Source of the DNA: Lentibacillus jeotgali
GTDB lineage: Bacteria; Bacillota; Bacilli; Bacillales; Amphibacillaceae
Length of the DNA stretch: 64,000 bases
Assembly: GCF_000224785.1 (NCBI RefSeq)
Contig: NZ_AGAV01000005.1
Span: forward strand, 62,001 to 126,000
Reading direction: 5' to 3'
The position numbers and the translations under genes were made by a program. A model generated the notes under the pieces. That model did no database searches and was not told where the DNA came from. It saw nothing but the letters and a program-made list of their open reading frames with translations. Below, one piece after another: positions 8,606 through 17,376 of this stretch (the first letter of the stretch is position 1; every line of letters starts with the position of its first letter).

Positions 8606-8755
8606 ATGCACGATCTTTCCGTTTAGGTCGATGACGTTATTATCATTGGATTCATTATTGATCTTAACCGGCGTAATAGAATGTATTTTATCCTTCCTAA
8701 ATTCAATATCCCATCTGTTCTCCTGACCATAAAGTTTGGCGTTTCTTAAAAGCAT
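8576..8755 (-). pseudogene. Amidohydrolase (cytosine-deaminase-like) N-terminal fragment
   Basis: On the minus strand, ATG 8755 (with AGGAG upstream) starts MLLRNAKLYGQENRWDIEF, then IHSITPV and VIDLNGKIV. This is the small beta-sandwich N-terminus of metal-dependent amidohydrolases, just before the expected P-x-F-x-x-x-H-x-H metal motif. The motif is absent: after KIV the frame runs into the hairpin and stops at 8576-8578 after 59 residues. The assignment rests on a short stretch. Confidence 0.55.
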
Positions 8756-9038
8756 TTATGAATCACTCCTGATGTTATAAAGTTTTCAATAAGAATCATA
8801 CTGCAAATGCTATTTTCAATTCAAGTTTCCCCACTTAGTAATCCACAAATCCATTCTTCCAAGTTTTTAAGTATGATCCGTTAGGTGAATAGAGGTGACA
8901 TACTCATCTGCTGCTACTATAATAGAATCGACATAAATAGTTACTGTCTAACCAGGGGCATAAGATAGTTTTCTCCTGTTTTTTTATTGGGGCAGTGGAC
9001 TGATTCAATATCTTCTCGCCATGAAGGGACCGTACAGT
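8756..9038 (+). promoter_or_regulatory. Leader of the citrate two-component genes, with a sigma-A-like promoter
   Basis: GTGACA (8895-8900), 17 bases, then TATAAT (8918-8923) is a good vegetative promoter match, about 115 bases upstream of the sensor kinase start. Nothing else recognisable is present between the amidohydrolase remnant and the kinase. Confidence 0.5.
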
Positions 9039-10694
9039 ATGACTCATTTTCGTAAGCATAATAAAAAGCAAAATTTGTTGCCAAACGTCAAATTCGGTTT
9101 AAAATTCAAAATGGTCGGCTTGATCAGTCTGTTGATCGTTGGTATATTTATCATTTTTGCTGGATTCCTTCAAATATTTATTTCCGATACCATTGAGGAC
9201 CAGATGGGAAAACGCGCCTTAAGTGTGGCGCAGAGCGTTGCCAATATACCCCAAGTAGAAGAAGCCTTCCAATTGGGAAATCCTTCTTCTGTGATTCAGG
9301 AAATTGCAGAACCAATCCGGAAAGAAACAGGGGCAGAGTTTGTTGTTGTCGGAAACAGGGAAGGAATTCGATATTCTCACCCAAACCCTGACAGGATCGG
9401 GGAAAAAATGATAGAGGGGAATAACCTCCGTGCTCTTAGGGACGGAAAAGCCCACGTTTCCCGGAGCACTGGGTCCCTTGGATTGTCTATTCATGGAAGG
9501 GTGCCGATTCTAAATGAAGCAGGGGATATTATCGGCGTGGTATCTGTTGGTTTTCTTAATGAGGATGTTCAAGGTATTATAGCCAATCAGAGCCAAACTA
9601 TATGGATTACCCTGTCAGTCATTGTCCTATTAGGGATAGCAGGTGCCATTTTTATTGCGCGTTATATAAAGAAATTATTGTCCCATATGGAACCGGAGGA
9701 AATTTCCTACTTATTGCTGCAAAGGGAAGCGATATTGCAGTCAACCCACGAAGGAATGATAGCCATTGACAATAAGGGAATTGTAACGTTGATGAATACA
9801 GCCGCCAAACAAATTCTATTTGATAATGAGCACGAACCGGATCATTTTTCCGGGAAACCGATCAGTGAACTATTTCCTCATACCGATTTGACTGGTGTAC
9901 TGGAGACTGGCGAGAGTCATTACGACAAGGAAATGGTACTTGGAGAGAGTGTTGTATTAGTCAATCGGGTTCCTGTATACAGTGAAGGAACAATTGCCGG
10001 TGCTGTAGCCACATTTCGCAAAAAAACAGAAATTGAACATGTAACGCAGGAACTTGTGCAAATTAAACAGTATGCCAATGCGCAGCGTGCCCAGACGCAT
10101 GAATTTTCCAATAAACTCTATACGATTCTTGGTTTGCTTCAATTAGATGAAAAGCAGGAAGCCATCGATTTTATAAAAAGCGTAAAAAATATCCAACAGG
10201 AACGATCTCAGTTTTTGGCACAACATGTAGCAGATCCGGTAGTACAGGGTCTTTTGCAGGGCAAGTTTAACCAGGGAAATGAACTTGGGGTAACGATGAC
10301 TATTCATCCGGACAGTCAGCTTATCCAGCAATATAAGGGAAAGAAACAAGAGGCTTTAATTACCGGTCTCGGGAATCTGCTTGAAAATGCGATTGAATCA
10401 GTGAAAAATGGTCAGGAGAGGGAGCCGCGAATAGCCATCTTTTTTACAGATATGGGGGAAGATATCGTGGCAGAGGTGGAGGATTCCGGCCCTGGAGTTA
10501 CGGAAGAAGCTGCTCCATACATTTTTGAACAAGGATATTCTACTAAGGAATACGAAAACCGGGGACATGGCCTGGCATTGACCCGGCATATCGTGCATGC
10601 CTCAGGAGGCGAAGTTATTCTGGAAGAAGGAGAAATGGGCGGCGCCTGTTTTGTGATGATCATACCCGGAAATGGAGGGCATACGGATGAATGA
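9039..10694 (+). CDS. citS: CitA/DcuS-family sensor histidine kinase, citrate sensor
   Basis: 551 residues from ATG 9039, chosen over ATG 9021 because AAGGGA precedes it. Order of parts: N-terminal membrane helix (about 25-50), extracytoplasmic PASc sensor with RYSHPNPDRIG, second membrane helix (about 190-210), cytoplasmic PAS (EGMIAIDNKGIVTLMN), SpoOB-type phosphoacceptor HEFSNKLYTILGLLQL with its His, and a HATPase_c domain with N-box NLLENAIESV and G-box VEDSGPGV and GHGLAL. This family senses C4/C6 dicarboxylates or citrate. The CitT-like regulator overlaps its end and a citrate transporter follows, as for B. subtilis CitST-CitM. Confidence 0.9.
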   Translation: MTHFRKHNKKQNLLPNVKFGLKFKMVGLISLLIVGIFIIFAGFLQIFISDTIEDQMGKRALSVAQSVANIPQVEEAFQLGNPSSVIQEIAEPIRKETGAEFVVVGNREGIRYSHPNPDRIGEKMIEGNNLRALRDGKAHVSRSTGSLGLSIHGRVPILNEAGDIIGVVSVGFLNEDVQGIIANQSQTIWITLSVIVLLGIAGAIFIARYIKKLLSHMEPEEISYLLLQREAILQSTHEGMIAIDNKGIVTLMNTAAKQILFDNEHEPDHFSGKPISELFPHTDLTGVLETGESHYDKEMVLGESVVLVNRVPVYSEGTIAGAVATFRKKTEIEHVTQELVQIKQYANAQRAQTHEFSNKLYTILGLLQLDEKQEAIDFIKSVKNIQQERSQFLAQHVADPVVQGLLQGKFNQGNELGVTMTIHPDSQLIQQYKGKKQEALITGLGNLLENAIESVKNGQEREPRIAIFFTDMGEDIVAEVEDSGPGVTEEAAPYIFEQGYSTKEYENRGHGLALTRHIVHASGGEVILEEGEMGGACFVMIIPGNGGHTDE

Positions 10695-11421
10695 TAATAT
10701 ACAGGTTCTTATTATCGAAGACGATTTTCGGATTGCTGAAATAAACAGGAAATACGTCGAAATGGTAGAAGGGTATACCGTTGACGCAGTGGTAAAGACA
10801 GGGGAAGAAGCATTGGAAATCTTGCAAAAATGCAAATCCCGGCCACAGCTGATATTGCTTGATATTTATATCCCGGATGTAAAAGGAATGGAGCTGCTTT
10901 GGCAGATCCGTCATAAATATCATGATATAGATATGATAACGGTCACTGCTGCCAATGAGACATCGGCCATTGAAGAGGCTCTGCGGGGCGGGGTTTTTGA
11001 CTATATCGTGAAACCGGTGGATGCGGATCGTTTTGCTCAGTCTCTGAAGCGATATAAGCGGAGTCGTGAATATTTTGCTGCAAAAGAGACTTTGGAGCAG
11101 GAAGCGATCGATTCGATTACAGGCCTAAATCATTCATCGGTTTACAATGCTAAGACAAATGCAAATTTGCCTAAAGGAATTGATCCGATTACATTGAAAG
11201 ATATCACCGATTTTTTAAAGTCTGTCAAAGGAAAAGGGATAACAGCTGTGGAATTGAGCAAGCAAATCGGAACAAGTCGCTCCACCACCCGCCGGTATCT
11301 GGAATATCTGGTTTCCATGAGTGAGGTTACAACCACTTTGAAATACGGAAGTGTTGGCAGACCCGAACGTCAGTATATCATTCGTGAAACTTATGAACAA
11401 AATGAGCAATTTAATAAATAA
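10687..11421 (+). CDS. citT: CitT/DcuR-family response regulator
   Basis: 244 residues. The receiver domain has EDDF near the N-terminus, the phosphoacceptor Asp in ILLDIYIPD and the Lys in YIVKPVDADRF. The C-terminal half ends in a helix-turn-helix, ITAVELSKQIGTSRSTTRRY, followed by a wing. ATG 10687 overlaps the kinase by 8 bases and has GGAGGG 7 bases upstream; the earlier start at 10672 lacks a site. Phosphorylated by the CitS-like kinase, it would activate the citrate transporter promoter about 160 bases downstream. Confidence 0.9.
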   Translation: MNDNIQVLIIEDDFRIAEINRKYVEMVEGYTVDAVVKTGEEALEILQKCKSRPQLILLDIYIPDVKGMELLWQIRHKYHDIDMITVTAANETSAIEEALRGGVFDYIVKPVDADRFAQSLKRYKRSREYFAAKETLEQEAIDSITGLNHSSVYNAKTNANLPKGIDPITLKDITDFLKSVKGKGITAVELSKQIGTSRSTTRRYLEYLVSMSEVTTTLKYGSVGRPERQYIIRETYEQNEQFNK

Positions 11422-11431
11422 ACAACTTATC

Positions 11432-11459
11432 AGAAGAAGGTTTATCCTTCTTTTTTTTC
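11432..11459 (+). terminator. Terminator after citT
   Basis: AGAAGAAGG (11432-11440) pairs with CCTTCTT (11446-11452) across a five-base loop and runs into eight T. It separates the regulatory genes from citM, which therefore has its own promoter. Confidence 0.8.
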
Positions 11460-11509
11460 ATGCTAATTTATTAAATAACTCTCAAAAAAGGTATCTTTCC
11501 ATACTATAT

Positions 11510-11523
11510 TGCTAGCGTTTACA
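11510..11523 (+). promoter_or_regulatory. Candidate cre site (CcpA) upstream of citM
   Basis: TGCTAGCGTTTACA matches the Bacillus cre consensus TGWAANCGNTNWCA at 12 of 14 positions. It lies 60 bases before the citM start, where CcpA could impose carbon catabolite repression, as known for citM in B. subtilis. Confidence 0.55.
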
Positions 11524-11582
11524 TAGCAGGGGGGAGCCGTAATAATAATAAATTTTAACAATATGAAAGAAAGGACGATTCT

Positions 11583-12923
11583 ATGTTAAGTTTAATAGGA
11601 TTTGCAACCATACTTACGATTGTCTTCTTACTGATCAAAGGGAAAGTCTCACCTATCATTGCAATGGTATTAATACCTGTAATAGGCGCATTTGCCGCCG
11701 GTTATGGCTTTAGTGAAATTGGCGAATTTTTTAATCAGGGAATTGATCAAGTAATCAATGTTGCTGTTATGTTCGTTTTTGCGATTCTCTTTTTTGGGGT
11801 TATGCAGGATGCGGGGCTTTTTGATCCTTTAATCAATAAGATGATTGCGCTTTCCAAAGGGAATATTATTGCTATTTGTGTGGCTACCGTGTTGATTGCG
11901 GCACTTGCTCAAATGGATGGTTCCGGTGCATCGACATTTCTGATTACCATTCCGGCAATGCTCCCATTATATAAACGATTGAACATGGACCCTTATCTGC
12001 TGCTTCTCTTAATTGCTGGGAGTGCAGCCATCATGAATATGACGCCATGGGCAGGGCCTTTGGGACGGACTGCTTCTGTTCTAAATATAGATGTTACCGA
12101 ATTATGGTATCCGCTCATACAAATGCAAATTATTGGGATGGTATTGATGATCGGATTAGCAGTCTTCCTTGGATTCAGGGAGAGACGGAGAATTAAAGAG
12201 CGATTTGGACATCAAGTATCTTTCCAGGAGTCTGCAGCTGCACTTGAGGAGTCAACAGAAGAAATGGAGAAAGGGGACGGGAAGGCTTCCTTCACTGAAA
12301 ATTCACTTGCACGTCCGAACTTAATTTGGCTAAATGCTCTTATTACAATAGGTGTTGTAGCTGTGTTAGTATCAGGGATCATTCCAGCTGGCTTTGCGTT
12401 TATGATTGGGCTGAGTATTGCACTCCTAGTCAATTATCCGAAATTGAAAGACCAGACGGAAAGAATCAAGGCACATGCATCAAGTGCTTTAACGATGGCA
12501 ACGATTATTCTTGCTGCAGGGTCATTTTTGGGAATTCTGACAGGGTCAGGCATGCTCGATGCAATGGCAGAAGATGGTGTGGCAGTCATGCCTGATGCTG
12601 TTGGCTCGTATTTACACCTGATTATCGGTCTCTTGGGAGTGCCATTTGATCTACTGCTAAGTACAGATGCGTATTATTTTGCGTTGCTTCCTGTTGTTGA
12701 GCAGATCGCATCAGGTTTTGGCACAGATCCATTATCTACAGCTTATGCGATGATTATTGGGAACATCGTTGGGACATTCGTCAGTCCGCTTGCACCAGCG
12801 GTTTGGCTGGCACTCGGTTTGTCAGGCTTGGAAATGGGACGTCATATTAAATACTCCCTGCCGTGGTTATGGGGATTAAGCATTGTGCTGTTGATTATTG
12901 GAGTACTAATTGGCGTCGTTTAA
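11583..12923 (+). CDS. citM: CitMHS-family citrate transporter (metal-citrate:proton symporter)
   Basis: 446 residues with about 12 membrane segments and a charged central loop (residues ~205-240, rich in E and K). Family stretches include GKVSPIIAMVLIPVIGA near the N-terminus, AALAQMDGSGASTFLITIPA, MNMTPWAGPLGRTASVL and FVSPLAPAVWLALGLSG. These proteins import citrate complexed to divalent metal ions with protons. GAAAGGA lies upstream of ATG 11583. The adjacent CitST-like two-component system and the cre-like site fit induction by citrate and repression by preferred sugars. Confidence 0.92.
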   Translation: MLSLIGFATILTIVFLLIKGKVSPIIAMVLIPVIGAFAAGYGFSEIGEFFNQGIDQVINVAVMFVFAILFFGVMQDAGLFDPLINKMIALSKGNIIAICVATVLIAALAQMDGSGASTFLITIPAMLPLYKRLNMDPYLLLLLIAGSAAIMNMTPWAGPLGRTASVLNIDVTELWYPLIQMQIIGMVLMIGLAVFLGFRERRRIKERFGHQVSFQESAAALEESTEEMEKGDGKASFTENSLARPNLIWLNALITIGVVAVLVSGIIPAGFAFMIGLSIALLVNYPKLKDQTERIKAHASSALTMATIILAAGSFLGILTGSGMLDAMAEDGVAVMPDAVGSYLHLIIGLLGVPFDLLLSTDAYYFALLPVVEQIASGFGTDPLSTAYAMIIGNIVGTFVSPLAPAVWLALGLSGLEMGRHIKYSLPWLWGLSIVLLIIGVLIGVV

Positions 12924-12956
12924 TATCCTTCCTGCTACAGTTATAGGACAGCATGA

Positions 12957-13004
12957 GGGGCTGACCATGAAGCCGCCTGATTAGTGGCTTTTAGGGTCAG
13001 CCCC
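12957..13004. terminator. Long hairpin between convergent genes
   Basis: GGGGCTGACC (12957-12966) pairs perfectly with GGTCAGCCCC (12995-13004), with a small inner GCC/GGC stem. There is no long T run, but the hairpin lies just after citM and before a convergent remnant, so it probably ends transcription in both directions. Confidence 0.65.
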
Positions 13005-13016
13005 GATTCTGTTCAA

Positions 13017-13468
13017 CTAACATTCAGTGGGGGGAAGCACCCCACTGATCGATTTATATGCGAAGTTCATGATTGTCATGTCATCCATTGGCGGGTTGTG
13101 CAGTCCGGCCCGAATATCACGGTAATAGAGCTGTAGTTTGCTTTTCTTTGAGAGGCTTCGTGCACCAACAATTCTCATGGCCAAATCAACGACATGAACT
13201 GCTTTATTTACGACGGATAATTTAACCGCCCCCAGCTCAGGTCCCGTCGTGTTCCGTATGCTTTCATCACTCTTGTCCCATTTATCAGACACGGAGTAAA
13301 GGAGATGCTTTGCTTCTAGTAGGCCAAGTTCGATTTCTCCGAGTTTTTGTTTTACATTTGGCAAATCGGAAATGGTTCCTTTAATACTATTAGAGAATAG
13401 GTCGTTGCGAAATCCAGCGCAGCCTGTTGTGCAGCTTGCGCTATCCCTAAATAGAAAGCAGGTGATAT
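13017..13468 (-). pseudogene. Acyl-CoA dehydrogenase C-terminal remnant with frameshift
   Basis: The open part (13364 to 13017, minus strand) has the helical C-terminal domain of acyl-CoA dehydrogenases: LPNVKQKLGEIELGLLEAK, then AMRIVGARSLSKKSKLQLYY and RDIRAGLHNPPMDD. In two other frames just upstream the missing piece can be read as FYLGIAQAAQQAALDFATTY followed by SNSIKGTISD, so one indel near 13410 broke the gene. In-frame homology ends at a stop near 13469, so the N-terminal two thirds, including the FAD pocket, are gone. Confidence 0.8.
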
Positions 13469-13596
13469 TTAATCAAAGAAAATTTATCGGAATTATTTAT
13501 GTTATTATATCATTAATTTTACCTGTATTGTAATTAGAAGCGTCTGCTTGTATATTAATTAAAAAGTAGACTTTTTAAAATCCGACTGACAAAAAA

Positions 13597-13605
13597 GGGG
13601 GGGGG
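13597..13605 (+). repeat. Run of nine G at the ribosome binding site of the next gene
   Basis: Nine consecutive G lie directly upstream of ATG 13610 and overlap the Shine-Dalgarno region (AAAAAAGGGGG...). Homopolymers of this length are prone to slippage. Confidence 0.8.
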
Positions 13606-13609
13606 ACAT

Positions 13610-14458
13610 ATGACACAAAAAATTGCTGTTGTTATACTCCACGGAGCTGGTACACCCAAGGAAGATTTTGCGGCGGATATGATCAAAAAAATTACTGAAG
13701 GCTTCGGTAAAAAGCTAAACAAAGAGCATTTGGTATTCGAATCTGTATTTTGGTCTTCGGTATTTGAAAATGAAGAGAATAAATTATGGGAAAGGGTGCA
13801 TCAGGATGCAGAATTAGACTACCAATTATTGCGCCGCTTTGTCGTTGAGTTTTTTGCCGATGCTATAGCATATCAGCCTTCCTCAGAAGCCAACCACAAT
13901 TATGACAAGGTACATGCTCTTTTAGCTCAGTGTCTGAACAACCTTCAGGGAAACGCTGGATCAAGTGCTCCATTATGTGTGATCAGCCATAGCCTTGGCT
14001 CTGTCGTTGCCAGCAATTATTTTTATGATTTGCAGATGGGGCAAAAGAATATAGGGGAGCTCACAAAACAATATTCCGGGGATACGCCTTTAGAAAAAGG
14101 TGAAACACTTTCCTTATTTTACAGTTTGGGGAGCCCTCTAGCACTTTGGTCTCTCCGATTTAATGATTTTGGTGTCCCTATCAACGTTCCGTCTCCTTCA
14201 ATACATCACTATTATCCAAATATTGATGGTGAATGGTTAAATTTCTATGATAAAGATGATATTCTTGCTTATCCTTTAAAGGGATTAAATCTTGATTACC
14301 ATAAGGCTGTAACAAAAGATGCAGAAGTAAACGTTGGAGGATTGCTGACGAACTGGAACCCCTTTTCACACATTAAATACGATAGCGATAACTCTGTGAT
14401 CGATCGTATCGTTGATGGATTGGTTAGAATGTGGTATGAAATCAGTGATGACACATAA
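13610..14458 (+). CDS. Alpha/beta-hydrolase-like protein of unknown role
   Basis: 282 residues. It begins KIAVVILHGAGTPKEDFAA, a hydrolase-type first strand with the HG oxyanion loop, and has a nucleophile-elbow-like motif CVISHSLGSVVASNY (Ser near residue 126) and possible later acid and base residues (DKDDILAYPL; HIKYDSD). No signal peptide is seen, so it is probably cytoplasmic. It may be an esterase or lipase-like enzyme; I do not recognise a named family. It is monocistronic, with a poly-G ribosome site upstream and a strong terminator downstream. Confidence 0.65.
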   Translation: MTQKIAVVILHGAGTPKEDFAADMIKKITEGFGKKLNKEHLVFESVFWSSVFENEENKLWERVHQDAELDYQLLRRFVVEFFADAIAYQPSSEANHNYDKVHALLAQCLNNLQGNAGSSAPLCVISHSLGSVVASNYFYDLQMGQKNIGELTKQYSGDTPLEKGETLSLFYSLGSPLALWSLRFNDFGVPINVPSPSIHHYYPNIDGEWLNFYDKDDILAYPLKGLNLDYHKAVTKDAEVNVGGLLTNWNPFSHIKYDSDNSVIDRIVDGLVRMWYEISDDT

Positions 14459-14484
14459 ATCATGGGGATGTGTGAATTCCAAAT

Positions 14485-14527
14485 AAATGATGGGCTATCT
14501 ATTATGGACAGCCCATCATTGTTTTGA
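14485..14527. terminator. Bidirectional terminator between convergent genes
   Basis: AATGATGGGCT pairs with AGCCCATCATT across a short loop, followed by GTTTTG. It serves the hydrolase-like gene (+) and the NlpC/P60 gene (-). Confidence 0.8.
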
Positions 14528-14530
14528 CTA

Positions 14531-15322
14531 TTAATCAAATGATTTAGCACCTAAGTAGTGATTTTGCCAATAGTCTATGTCAAGGTCAGCAGTTGCAACA
14601 CCAGTATCTTCGGTACCCGCATGGATCATTTTATTGTTTCCTATATAGATGCCGCTGTGCGAAGGTCCACTTTTATATGTTCCTTCAAAGAATACAACGT
14701 CACCAACACTAGGCGAATCGACATGTTCACCATCTGAGGCCCACATATCAGCATGTGTTCTGCTTAAATCGGTGCCATTCTGTTCAAACACATAGTTAAT
14801 GAACCCGCTACTGTCAAATCCTTCACTTGGAGTTTCCCCTCCAGATACATAAGATTCTCCTACTAAGTTCTCTGCAGTAGACACAACATCAGAATCGGAC
14901 GAATTTGAAGTTATCGTTATGGTTTCGGATTGTGTTTTAGTTTCGGGTTCAGCTTCGGTTTTGCTTCCAGACGAAGATAGGGCTTGTTTCGTTTCAGGAC
15001 CTACTATTCCATCAACTGTCAACCCATGGTCAGACTGAAAATCTTCTACAGCATCTTTCGTTATAGGTCCGAAGATTCCGTCAAGATTATATGTATAATA
15101 ACCTTGGGAAGCAAGTTCGGATTGAGCTGACTCGACTGCTTCACCACGGTCACCTTGGTTTAACAGTGTCATTTCTGATGCTTCAATGGAAGAACCAGTA
15201 TCCGAAGAATTTGCGTTAGCTTTGGCTGACACATTCTCACTTAATGCAGGTGTGAATGCCAAAGATGTGACGAGTGCGGTGGAAACCACGGACGTCTTGA
15301 TTGGATGTTTAAGTTTAGTCAT
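14531..15322 (-). CDS. Secreted NlpC/P60-family protein with peptidoglycan-binding domain, catalytic Cys replaced by Ser
   Basis: 263 residues from ATG 15322 (the TTG at 15337 lies inside the ribosome site GGGGGA). Signal peptide about 1-33; PG_binding_1 domain about 52-115 (NQGDRGEAVESAQSELASQG, DGIFGPITKDAVEDFQ, VDGIVGPETKQAL); a Ser/Thr/Glu linker; NlpC/P60 domain about 144-263. The domain has SHSGIYIGNNKMIHA, with the catalytic His at about 222, and a final NHYLGAK. The expected nucleophile motif F-D-C-S-G reads FDSSG: codon 14812-14810 is AGT (Ser171). D,L-endopeptidases of this family need the Cys, so this copy is probably inactive, altered or a wall-binding protein. Confidence 0.85.
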   Translation of the reverse strand: MTKLKHPIKTSVVSTALVTSLAFTPALSENVSAKANANSSDTGSSIEASEMTLLNQGDRGEAVESAQSELASQGYYTYNLDGIFGPITKDAVEDFQSDHGLTVDGIVGPETKQALSSSGSKTEAEPETKTQSETITITSNSSDSDVVSTAENLVGESYVSGGETPSEGFDSSGFINYVFEQNGTDLSRTHADMWASDGEHVDSPSVGDVVFFEGTYKSGPSHSGIYIGNNKMIHAGTEDTGVATADLDIDYWQNHYLGAKSFD

Positions 15323-15586
15323 TGCGAATTCCCCCAACTTAAAAAATTGTCAGCTTGAAGCATTGTCATGTGAGTTTGTCTTCAATAATCAACACGTCTT
15401 CAAACTAAAACCCATTGTATCAGTTTATTGATACAAACAGGTTTCACCCATTTTAAACTCTAATTATGGTTGTTTTACATGTAGTCTTCTTTCTGTAAAC
15501 TTGGGGGGGGAAATAAGACCAAAAGTAGATATTCATGTTAATAAGCCTTCCGCTTGGTTATGTCGGTAGAGCCGGTATAGCGTTCA

Positions 15587-16246
15587 TCATTTTTTGAGAC
15601 GGCCATCGCGAATTTTCACGACCCGGTCACACATATCCAGGACACGTTCATCATGAGTAACCATGATCCCCGCTTTTTCACGATTTTTTATTTCATCAGC
15701 AAGCATTTCGACAACTTCCCGCCCCCGTTTGGAGTCCAGACTCGCGGTTGGTTCGTCTGCAAGGATTAGTTTCGGATCATTTATTAGTGCACGGGCAATG
15801 GCGACGCGCTGGCGCTCTCCGCCGGAAAGTTCACTCGGATAATTAGCAGTTCGGTGATCAAGTCCAAAATGCTTCAATAATTCACTGCTTTTGGATTCTC
15901 CCTTGTTTTTGGCGATTACATTGATAACTTGAAGCTGATCTTCTACCTTGAGATAGGGTATTAGATTCGCTGCCTGAAAAACAAAGCCAATTTTCCTGAG
16001 TCTTTGCCTAGTTATCTTTTGGGCTGATAGTTCTGCGACATCTTCGCCGTCAAGTAAAACCTTTCCGCTTGTTGGTGCTAACAGCGCTCCGGCAATCGAG
16101 AGCATGGTGCTTTTACCGGAACCGGACGGACCGATTATCGCAATGAATTCGCCTGATTTCACTTCCAGTGATGCATGATCCAACGCTTTAAACTCTTTGG
16201 GACCATCCTTATATACCTTTGATACGTTCTCCATTACCAGTGTCAC
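15587..16246 (-). CDS. hrtA: HrtA-like heme-efflux ABC transporter ATPase
   Basis: 219 residues, a single MacB/LolD-type ABC ATPase: Walker A GPSGSGKS (about residues 39-46), Q-loop FVFQAANLI, signature [13 protein letters not shown], Walker [11 protein letters not shown] and H-loop MVTHDE. It overlaps the permease gene by 4 bases. The order regulator-kinase-permease-ATPase on one strand, and the strong likeness of the regulator to HssR, point to the HrtBA heme exporter, which extracts excess heme from the membrane. The exact substrate is inferred from context. Confidence 0.85.
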   Translation of the reverse strand: MTLVMENVSKVYKDGPKEFKALDHASLEVKSGEFIAIIGPSGSGKSTMLSIAGALLAPTSGKVLLDGEDVAELSAQKITRQRLRKIGFVFQAANLIPYLKVEDQLQVINVIAKNKGESKSSELLKHFGLDHRTANYPSELSGGERQRVAIARALINDPKLILADEPTASLDSKRGREVVEMLADEIKNREKAGIMVTHDERVLDMCDRVVKIRDGRLKK

Positions 16247-17307
16247 TTTCCTGCCCCCTCTATGGCTTCAATTGGGTCTATTTTTACAATTTGAAAAAGC
16301 GAAACGAGTGAACCAACAATAGAAACAACTAAAATCAAAATAGAAGTCTGCAGCATCTCCCCGACTGTCAGCAGAAATGGCATGTCTTCCGGCAGCAGCA
16401 CAGCGGTTACCATAGTCAGTCCACCTGCAATGGCCGTACAAAGGAAGGTAATGAGCACAACCTGACCGACTACATTTTTTATTAGGTATAATGTTTTCGC
16501 ACCAAGCGCCTTTAACACGCCAAATTGGTCTCGTTTTTGCAATGTTATTACATAGAAAAAGGACGCAAGTACAAACGCTGCTATGACAAACATAAAGGTA
16601 ATCATCATGTTCAATGATGCCTGTTCCTGGGAATAGCTTGGAATCCCTTGCAGTGCTTTCTTTGTCGTTACCACATCATAGGAACCTTCTAATTCATGTT
16701 TAATGTCATCGATATTCGTTTCATCTGCTTTCAGGGCGAGGACATTTACGTCCTGTGATTCGCCGCCATCCGCATATACGACCGGTGTATGGCTGTAGCG
16801 CTGATTATCGGTAAAACCTGTAACCGTATAGGCACTGACTTCACTGAATGCCAGTTTATCACCAATTTTTACTCCCTCTTTTTTCAGGGAAGCATCGGCT
16901 ATGACACCATGATCGCGTTTAACTGTGTCACCTTCATTGACAGAAGGCATCAGCATTCCATCCGCTTCGGTAACAAATAAGGCGATATCCGTACTTTGGT
17001 CTGTATCATTTACAGATGCATTCATCATTCTGATCGACAGTGGGGTGACGTTATCCACGCCATCCATTTCAGCTGTTTTGCGCTTTATTTCCGGCGGGAT
17101 AGAGGACTTTGCCATATCCAGTTCCGCATCTGAATCCATCACGATGTAGTCTGCCTGCAAATGCTGTATGGCTGAAGCATTATCTGCTGACAGCCCTTGG
17201 GCCAAACCTGATATAATAAAAATCAGCAAAGCTATTAGTACCATAATAAGACTGATTAATACGTATCGGAACTTTGCATAAATTAGTTCACGAATTGCAA
17301 GAAACAT
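16243..17307 (-). CDS. hrtB: HrtB-like FtsX-family ABC permease
   Basis: 354 residues from ATG 17307, preceded by AGGAGTGG; the longer frame to 17331 covers the ribosome site. Layout: N-terminal membrane helix (YVLISLIMVLIALLIFIISG), a large extracytoplasmic domain (about 40-230), then three membrane helices, the FtsX/MacB pattern with four helices. The opening MFLAIRELIYAKFRYVLI is typical of HrtB. It works with the ATPase encoded downstream. Expression is probably controlled by the HssR-like regulator through the direct repeat at 17351-17370. Confidence 0.85.
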   Translation of the reverse strand: MFLAIRELIYAKFRYVLISLIMVLIALLIFIISGLAQGLSADNASAIQHLQADYIVMDSDAELDMAKSSIPPEIKRKTAEMDGVDNVTPLSIRMMNASVNDTDQSTDIALFVTEADGMLMPSVNEGDTVKRDHGVIADASLKKEGVKIGDKLAFSEVSAYTVTGFTDNQRYSHTPVVYADGGESQDVNVLALKADETNIDDIKHELEGSYDVVTTKKALQGIPSYSQEQASLNMMITFMFVIAAFVLASFFYVITLQKRDQFGVLKALGAKTLYLIKNVVGQVVLITFLCTAIAGGLTMVTAVLLPEDMPFLLTVGEMLQTSILILVVSIVGSLVSLFQIVKIDPIEAIEGAGK

Positions 17308-17350
17308 TTTGACCACTCCTGTTCTCTCCACACGTTAAGTATACGTTTGG

Positions 17351-17370
17351 AATATGAACAGAGGATGAAC
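17351..17370 (-). promoter_or_regulatory. HssR-box-like direct repeat upstream of hrtBA
   Basis: On the minus strand the sequence is GTTCATCCTCTGTTCATATT, two GTTCAT units with 11-base spacing. This matches the known Staphylococcus HssR target of two GTTCATATT repeats separated by two bases. A TATACT -10 element follows about 16 bases after the second GTTCAT. The site lies in the short gap between the kinase stop codon and the permease start. Confidence 0.75.
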
Positions 17371-17376
17371 AAAAGA

